Below, in pieces: positions 57,200-64,000 of a DNA stretch of 64,000 nt. Every line of letters begins with the position of its first letter. Position 1 is the first letter of the stretch. The notes under the pieces were generated by a model. The model had not been told where the DNA came from, did no database searches, and worked only from the letters and a program-made list of their open reading frames with translations. The stretch comes from Acholoe squamosa (lineage: Eukaryota; Annelida; Polychaeta; Phyllodocida; Polynoidae). The DNA is taken from the NCBI GenBank assembly GCA_949317995.1, contig OX439036.1, positions 87,023,920 to 87,087,919 of the forward strand, given 5' to 3'. The position numbers and the translations under genes are program-made.

Positions 57200-58710
57200 T
57201 ATCATATACCATTTTATTATTCCATAAATTGTAACATATTTTGTATTAATCAAAGAATATCTAAGAAATTAATACATAGGTTGGTTCTAAGAGCTATAAG
57301 AGCGCTCAAACCTTGTATAAGAGCGTTCATGCCCCACTGCACACCAAACCAAGTCAGTTAGACAGAGTTTATGACATCAAAGGGTCCGACCTAATGGTTC
57401 ACTGCACAATGTAATAAAAATGAGGGTCTCAGTGTGCGACCTCATGGTTCAGTGCACAAACTAATAACTTGTAAGTGAATGCAAACGGCCGTTAGGGGTG
57501 CCTGGGCACCACAGACGCCGTCATGAGTGTCTGAGCATCCTAATGACTGAACAATGGGTTACATAAGCACGACGCCATAACCTTCCGGTCGCTCTAGCGT
57601 CGCTCCTGAGCAACCTAGGTCAAATATCAAAATATTTATGGAAAGCCCATAATTAGACGGTCAGAATGAGCCCAAGATCAAGGCGGAATTCCCAGTATTA
57701 AGGAAGTTACGCCATGGAGACTGAATTGACCTCCGAGTGAGCTACAGACAAACCGGCGGGAGTTACGCGCCTATCCAGCGGGCATGATAATCTTGGCACA
57801 TTCAGCTCTGCGCATGCTCAAAATGGCGGTTATACAAGCATAAACGACCGAGTTATGAGGGTTTGAAGATGCAGAACCGACCAAGACAATGGGGGCCATA
57901 GCGGCGTCCATGGGGGTCCTTTGTCCCCCTGTGACACTTGAAAGAGTCCCCTCAAACAATTGTAGAGTTAGGCAGATGCTGCTGGCTCCAGTCAGTCTGG
58001 AGGTGCTTTTCCAAGATTTGCTACAAATAGCCTGTCTGCACCTCCAGGAAGACACATCACCAAGAACCGCTCTAGAGGTAACATCTCCAGTCATCTCCTG
58101 CTACCTGCTATACCACTGCACTATGGTGGAACTATGCTAGACAGGCATTGGTTTCCTACCATTAGTGGCCAGAGGCTATCTTCTTCAAGACTTCCACCAG
58201 AGGGTAAAGTTATCCATTATTACATTATTCCTCTAAGCAGCAGGTCAGGAGCTAGGTGTGGGAACCCACCTAGAACTATGCTGGACACTGTATTATTAAT
58301 ACCTCACAGGTGGAGTGGAACTGAACATTATACTTTATAAATTACTGTATGTTTACTGTATGTGCAAATTACCTACATACACAGCTAAAAATAATTTTCT
58401 TGGAATCTTAAATAATCTTACCTGATGGACAAAACTACCAGTTTTAAGATTTTTAATTTTCTTAAAACTGGTAGTTTTGTCCGCCACGTAAGATAATTTA
58501 TCTTATTTTCTTAAATCAAGAAAAATATTTTTAGCTGTGTACTAACTACTGTATGATTGATATTTCTTACATGTTGCCTAAAGCTGAATAAACCAGTGAC
58601 AACTGGAAATAACACTATTTATAAGAGCCTTGAGATAATTACACTATATACCACTAGTCTTATGATATTTCTCATATGACAACTTGATCATGCCAATCAC
58701 TAGTATGACA
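57200..58710 (+). repeat. 3' LTR, 1511 bp including a MITE
   Basis: Identical to the 5' LTR except for about eight transitions and a 162-bp insertion (160-bp MITE plus duplicated TA). The polyadenylation signal AATAAA is at 58587-58592. The size difference, 1511 minus 1349, is fully explained by the MITE. Confidence 0.95.
58380..58539. mobile_element. 160-bp palindromic MITE with TA duplication, inside the 3' LTR
   Basis: TA|CACAGCTAAAAATAATTTTC...GAAAAATATTTTTAGCTGTG|TA. The 5' LTR gives the empty site (ACCTACATACTAACT), which proves the borders and the TA duplication (58378-58379, 58540-58541). The whole unit is close to one long hairpin: GGACAAAACTACCAGTTTTA pairs with its complement at the centre. 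Tc1/mariner-type insertion, non-coding. Confidence 0.92.
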
Positions 58711-58863
58711 CATGCGTCTGCTATTAACCGTACATAAAACCCTTAGTTATAATACCACTCAAACAGAGAAGAAATACCTGCAACATTTTGGAATATTCTG
58801 CATTAAATTGTCTTTTTCGTTAATTTTTTTTGACAATTATATTGTGACCGTTAAATTTCCAAG

Positions 58864-58962
58864 TGCCTTTAGTGAATCACTGTATATATGTGCCAGTGAA
58901 TCATCCACATGGATGGGATTGCCCAGCGGGAAACAAAATGCATTTACGTTGTAATGATGGTG
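58864..58962 (+). CDS. Candidate host exon, Cys-rich, phase 1-1
   Basis: Bounded by an acceptor (TTAAATTTCCAAG|TG, or TGCCTTTAG 9 bp later) and a strong donor (GATGGTG|GTAAGT). The frame gives NHCIYVPVNHPHGWDCPAGN followed by KMHLRCNDGG, with three cysteines and both introns at phase 1, typical of extracellular modules. It loosely recalls half of a CCP/Sushi domain, not assignable. It stands 150 bp beyond the retroelement. Confidence 0.35.
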
Positions 58963-60057
58963 GTAAGTGGTCCATCACATTGACAATCTCCAGTAGCCTG
59001 AGCAGGAGGAGTCAGATACTGATTATAGTGTTCTGTAATATTGCCGTCATGATGCTGCCATTGTCTGACCTGCATGGAACACCATTAAAACTGCCCGGTG
59101 GCTTTCGGCCACAACCTTTAGTGCTAACCGATCAGTGAAGACTACTGCTCAACAGACCATCATAAAGGTCAACCAGACATGCTCTAACATGGTATTCACA
59201 GGTGTTGACACAAATTGTACAAAATACTACGCATTTCGTGTAATGGTGTTATATTGACACGCGTTTGAATTGCTTTTTTTCTTCTTTTCTTTTCTTTTAC
59301 AACTGAACATAATTTTGCGCATGTCTGATCCTTTATCTCCCAGGAACTTGAATCATACAGCCTCTTATTGAAAAAAGAAAGATGTGTATCTTATAAGATA
59401 TGTATAATGTGAACAACCTCTCCCCCAGGAGTCGAAGAGAAAATGCAGGCCATTGCCTTTCTGCACTGCTTAAAAAATCATATCTCACATTGAATATAAT
59501 ATCATGCATGACCAAGAAGTTCACACATTGTGAATATCATTAAGCAGAATTCTCATTGTAATCCATTTGCATTAGTTGCCAGGAGTTGGAATTCTTGCAG
59601 GTGATTTCTAAGTTCTATCCCTATCATTACACTATAGTGAGTTCTATATCTCACACATGTCATGTCCTAGTGATAAGGTGTTACATAGGGCCGCGAAATT
59701 CGCGTCCCCAGTGCAGATATCTGTAGAATCCAGACATGGTGTTACTTATATGCATGTAGAAAATTTATTTTCTTCACTCAGCCATGAACTTCGTCTTATA
59801 TTAAAGCCAAGGAATAAGCGCATCTAGAATTGTCTATTTTCCTTTCATAATAAGCCTGTAAAGTCAAGGGAACTTAGAGTGTTAGCCGTGCGAGGCCAGG
59901 CAGTCCATGGCACCATGTAACCTCAGTAGGGGCATTAGGTACTACTTTAAACAATCTCAAATCCGGGGATTACTATAAAAGCCACAATGATCTAACTAGA
60001 TATATGGATATAAGGGCATATCAAGCTGATTGAACTTTTAAAATGACATGCATAGTT
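58963..60057. other. No gene recognised
   Basis: AT-rich non-coding DNA. Confidence 0.45.
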
Positions 60058-60070
60058 CATGCTCCATGAA

Positions 60071-60249
60071 TTGATTGATTGATTTGTGTTTTACAGCACT
60101 TTAGCGGCACTAAGTGGCTATCCCGTGCTTCACAGGTTGATAATTTAACAGAGGAATGTGTCAGTGCCTGCGCATATGTGCACCACACACATCCTGAGGG
60201 GATAGGAAAGAGGAGATATAGACCCTTTTAAGTGGGCTAGGGAAGCCCG
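60071..60249 (-). mobile_element. SINE with (TCAA)n tail
   Basis: Flanked by a 13-bp direct repeat, CATGCTCCATGAA (60058-60070, 60250-60262). Read on the minus strand: CGGGCTTCCCTAGCCC, a body of about 105 bp shared with the SINE at 16818-17110, then TAGTGCCGCTAAAGTGCTGT and AAAACACAAATCAATCAATC as the tail. The 3' part differs from that of the other SINE. Confidence 0.8.
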
Positions 60250-60265
60250 CATGCTCCATGAAAAG

Positions 60266-60268
<3 letters not shown>

Positions 60269-60317
<49 letters not shown>
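60269..60317. repeat. (TA)n microsatellite
   Basis: About 24 TA dinucleotides just beyond the SINE target duplication. Frames with Tyr-Ile repeats here are artefacts. Confidence 0.97.
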
Positions 60318-60320
<3 letters not shown>

Positions 60321-60444
60321 TTCCCACCACATAGAAAAATTATTAATTTCAAAAAAGTTCATTTGACTCTTTATACTCATAATCATGAACAAAAGAGTAC
60401 ACCTACAATATTTTCCATATCTAATGGTGCCTGCTCCGGATTTT

Positions 60445-61694
60445 GAGCACACTTCATTATTTATGGCAGGGGAGGGGGTGAGAATTTTGTTTGGCAAATA
60501 CCTGAAAATGAAGCGTCCCCCCACCATGTGAATATCCCAAAATGAACCGCCTCCCCCACAGAAATACCCCAAAATGAATTCCACCCTATGTGAATACCAC
60601 AAAATGGAATGTCCCCCACCCTCCATGTGAATACCTCAAAATAAAGTGCCGCCCTCAAACTGGTGTAGTAGAAGGTGTGAAAACTCCTGTAGACACAATA
60701 ACTACCAATGGTGGTACCAATCACTTACAAACATCCCAATGGATGCCATTATAAGTGGCCCTATATTTTATTTCATACTTACGGAGTAACCATTGTTTAA
60801 CACGGGGAACTGGTGGGTTTGCATGCGGATGCACTAAAAGAATTCTGGCCACCCCCTCAAGGGGTCAAAAACTTTTTTGATCCCCTGACCCGAAGGGCCA
60901 AAAATTGTGTGCAAATGCACCCTCTTAACCTATAGTAACGGGCAGGTTTTTTCGCTGAAAGGAGGTAAAACTTTTTTGAACCCCCTGGTCAAGGGGTCGA
61001 AAAAAATTCTTAAAAAATGATCACTCCCTTAGTCCTCTGTATCCTAACAATACAGACTTTTGAATTAAAAATCTGTGAATCTAAGTACACACGAAAATAT
61101 CTTTTTTACCTTTTCTGTGAAACATTTATACACATGAAAATATCTACGTTCACAGTACACAAGTCTTTGTGTTTGCCTTTAATTGATCCTACAAGCATAT
61201 TAGAATATTATATACTGTTTTTGATGTAATTAGTGCACATACCCTAATAAGTGCACACACCCTCTTTTAGAATAGGAATTACTATAAAACCTCGTTCATA
61301 AGCCGTCCTCAATCATAAGCTAGGGGTAGAGTTTGGGACAATGTTATGAGCTGATGGTTGAAATTTCAAGAGGTTTCTCTATGATTTATAGCAATAAAAC
61401 CCGGTCATAAGCCAGGGGAGACTTTGGGAGAAAATAATTTAGAAGCCGATTTTGCTCGAAAATAGGAATAAAAATCTGGCTTATAACAAATACCAGTGCC
61501 CTAAAATAAAATATCCCCTAGCATGAATGTCCTAAAAGAAAGCGCCCCCCCCCCCTTACATGAATATCCGAAAATGAAGTGCCTCCCCCCAGAAATGCCC
61601 TAAAATAGATTGACTCCCCCTTGCGAATGTCCCAAAATGAGCTGCCCCCCACCTCGAAATGCTCACCCTCCCCTGCCATAAATAATGAATGCTC
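60445..61694. mobile_element. Fold-back element with tandem AAAATGAA/CCCCC units
   Basis: CATTATTTATGGCAGGGGAG near 60445-60480 is repeated in reverse complement at 61664-61694. Just inside each arm are diverged units of about 33 bp of the type GAATATCCCAAAATGAA plus C runs (60510-60660 and 61520-61660). Copy 3 of the palindromic G/C-run family lies in the middle. No ORF. Confidence 0.6.
60782..61031. mobile_element. Palindromic G/C-run element, copy 3
   Basis: Shares GGTGGGTTTGC, CTATAGTAACG..CAGGTTTTTTC and AAAAAATGATCACTCCCTTA with copies at 6972 and 13034; the left end is diverged. Confidence 0.55.
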
Positions 61695-61698
61695 CCTT

Positions 61699-62116
61699 AT
61701 TGTCAAAATATGACAGCTTTTATTTTACATGGCTTCATTTAAAACATTAATTGAAAGATATTGAACTATACCTTTTCATGGCGAAGAAAAGTAAAGATCC
61801 ATCTATAATACATTATTGAAGATTGAATCTTACAACTCCATAGATATTCTCTACTGCCTAGTTTACTGCATATGGTGTGGCCACTAACTGTGCCCCATGC
61901 ACCACTGCACACTCAGTATAGGTGCCGTGGGCAGCTAGAGTTGTATATAGAGCAACCAGGACAAACATTCACTTAAATCTCTCGGTTTTGATAGGTCTCA
62001 AGCATTTACTAATAGAGACTAATTATTCTGTTTTCTGCTTTAGTATAGTATATCTGTCCTCTATCCAACCCATTATTGCAATATGACGTGATACAATTAG
62101 TTATTTTTCTATCTAG
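61699..62116. other. No gene recognised; possible intron
   Basis: Non-coding, ending in a pyrimidine-rich tract before the candidate acceptor at 62116. Confidence 0.4.
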
Positions 62117-62219
62117 CACCCTAGTACTAGTAGTGACACAATCAAGGGAACAACCATCACAGCTACATCACAAGATGCAGCAGAGTTGGAGAAGATGGCT
62201 CTGGCACAAAACCAGAAAG
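62117..62219 (+). CDS. Candidate internal exon
   Basis: The acceptor TTATTTTTCTATCTAG|CAC is good, the donor CAGAAAG|GTGTGG moderate. 34 open codons (phase 0 in, phase 1 out) give STSSDTIKGTTITATSQ followed by a helical DAAELEKMALAQNQK. Protein-like, family unknown. Confidence 0.3.
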
Positions 62220-64000
62220 GTGTGGAGAAAACGTGCCGATATCCTCCTGCTCTAGTGTAAGAAGGCCATGTACTGGCAGGGCAGACAGCGGGAGAGAGAA
62301 AAAAAAGATGAGAGAGAAAAAAATAGGACTGCCTGGGATGGTTGGGAGAGAGGGGGAGGGGATGCCACCACCATGCATCTGTTGCCCCATCCAGCGCTCT
62401 ATGGCCCTCCTCTATCTACTGTAAAGGAAGCCACCAACTGGGACGGCGCCAATTACAGTGGCAGGCGTGGGAGGGGAAGAGATACATCACAACTGTAATG
62501 TAGGTAGACTTGCTTGGTCTACTGATTTAAGAGGAAGAGAATAATTTTCGAGTAAAAAGATATAAGGCGTTTAGTGATAGGGAGTGGGATGTGGATGGAA
62601 AGATTGGGGACTGTGGGTGGAAGGCTTGGGGACTGGGACCAGTCTACCATGCAGGCAGTCAGACAGTGCCCCCAGGCTTGTACTGCTCTACTAAATATTC
62701 ACTATTATGCATATTTTGGTGAGCTGCTCGTCATCTCCACCAACAAGTGTTGATGGGAGCTGCTCACCCGGAGCTGTCACCTCACCCCAGGGAAGATCTT
62801 ATGAATTTTCTTCACTGATAACACGAAGTAGACATGTGATATTCAGGTTTTACATGATGTTGTTTGAACTTGCATTCAATTGTGTCAGAATACTGTTTCA
62901 TTTCTCGTACGTTTTTAATATTGGCTGTCGTGAAAAACCTACACGTTCCGACCAACGTAATTAACGCATGGTAAACCCATCAGGTTTCATCATTCCTCTT
63001 GAACAGAAGGGGTTGTCCCAAAGCTGGGGCAGACAGATGCTAGATGTAATTTTCAGGACGGGGTTACAGCAACAAGCGGGTTCTATGAATGCCAGCTGCA
63101 CATCCATCCGCTAGTCACACCTTTCACATTTACTCTATGCAGGCATATTACACTCTGTTATGTATTCTGATTAACATACACTATAATGTAGTACATGTAG
63201 TAAGAATACCCGGGATCAATAGCCAGTCGTACATCCACATAACAATACTGAGGGACGTCAACTCCATGACAATTTATGTTCACTATTTTGACTAGTGTTT
63301 CTAAAATACACATGGCATAAGGGTGCCACACTCGGTAGTCTAATCAACAAGTTTAAATATGAATCGTTAGAGATCTATTTCTAGTTCCGTCATGTACATC
63401 CTATTATCAGATCAGGCCTAATGATTTATGATGATGAAGGTTATGTAGTCGGTGCATTATTTGAGCCATAAGTAAGCCATGAGTAAGCCCCCCCCACTCC
63501 TGCTCCCAAACTACCACGACGACTGGCTGTGCCACTATCTGCTCAAGCCCTCCTCCTTTCTGACGGCCTGCTGTGTAGCCCCAATGACCTACAGCCTCCG
63601 GAGGCTACTAAAACATTGAATATCACTACATGTACTCACCCCTAGCTGCAAAACTAGATGGAATTGGCCCACTGCCTGCAGGGGCACAGACCCTGCACAG
63701 ACCATCAACATGGTGAGATAAATAATGATTCACTGCCTCAGCCTCCCCTAATAATAAACTATAGGGGTGGGGGTCGAGTACAGACCATGGAGCAGCTCAT
63801 GTAGTCCTCAGAACCCGTCCTTTTACTGCCGTCATGTGGAAAATCGTCACAGGGCTGGATCAATGGGTAGCTTGAGTTACCCCGATCCCCAATCCCAATC
63901 CCAGACACAAGGAAAAGACACATCCCCTGTACTCAACAGCACACACAGGAAATAAGCAATCCATCAAGTTGTACCATACTGTCTCTGAACTTCTGATTGA
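62220..64000. other. No gene recognised
   Basis: Non-coding as far as I can tell. Purine-rich low complexity near 62290-62360 generates charged open frames that are not convincing. Confidence 0.4.

Larger units (their letters stand above)
43413..58710 (+). mobile_element. Full-length env-bearing Ty3/Gypsy retroelement (ERV-like), 15.3 kb
   Basis: Order: 5' LTR, primer site, repeat-filled leader, gag, pol (PR-RT-RNaseH-IN), env, ORF4, AT-rich repeats, polypurine tract, 3' LTR. PR-RT-RH-IN order with GPY/F-type C-terminus places it in Ty3/Gypsy (Metaviridae-like). The flanks show a 4-bp duplication CATG (43409-43412 and 58711-58714; a 5-bp ACATG is equally possible because one base is ambiguous). 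The LTRs differ by about eight transitions in 1349 bp plus one MITE. All four ORFs are open. At 15.3 kb it is large for the group. Confidence 0.93.

Noticed and set aside
1-64000. tRNA, rRNA or snRNA genes
   Set aside because: None recognised by eye. A covariance-model scan (tRNAscan-SE, Infernal) would decide; a hit with intact A and B boxes would overturn this.

Overview
This window looks like nuclear DNA from an invertebrate animal. Coding information is split into short candidate exons with GT/AG borders. The rest is crowded with metazoan-style transposons: Ty3/Gypsy retroelements, a Polinton-like shell, a piggyBac-like element, TA-flanked MITEs and SINEs with (TCAA)n or (TCAC)n tails. 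There is no operon structure and there are no rRNA genes. Tails of this SINE style are common in marine lophotrochozoans, especially molluscs, but I cannot fix the phylum. A 200-N assembly gap lies at 19897-20096.

Layout. 1-120 is the end of a probable host exon. 333-1025 is a TTAA-flanked piggyBac-like non-autonomous element. 1541-6154 is a terminal-inverted-repeat (TIR) DNA element split by a decayed Gypsy copy on the minus strand (2241-5745). 6158-31497 is mostly non-coding. It holds inverted repeats, palindromic high-GC elements, TIR elements, two nested fold-back/SINE insertions and several single candidate exons (best: 18548-18793 minus, 30273-30416 plus). 31498-32345 is a TA-flanked MITE built of repeated GACTCCCTT blocks. 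32746-43077 is a 10.3 kb unit with long inverted arms, AG...CT ends and a 6-bp duplication (TATGGT). Those are Polinton/Maverick hallmarks, but it has none of the Polinton genes and encloses candidate spliced exons instead.

43413-58710 is the centrepiece: a 15.3 kb, apparently intact, env-bearing Ty3/Gypsy retroelement (an endogenous-retrovirus-like element). Its order is LTR, primer-binding site, a leader of about 39 tandem 20-bp repeats, gag, pol (protease, RT, RNase H, integrase), env, an overlapping fourth ORF, AT-rich repeats, polypurine tract, LTR. Gag is predicted to be joined to Pol by -1 frameshifting at GGAAAAC followed by an 11-bp perfect stem-loop. The two LTRs differ at only about eight sites by eye plus a 160-bp MITE inserted in the right LTR, so insertion was recent. 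The flank duplication is CATG.

To the right of it are one or two candidate host exons (58864-58962, 62117-62219), a SINE with a 13-bp target duplication (60071-60249) and a fold-back element (60445-61694). Exon calls rest on reading frame, splice sites and peptide character only. They are the least certain part of this annotation.
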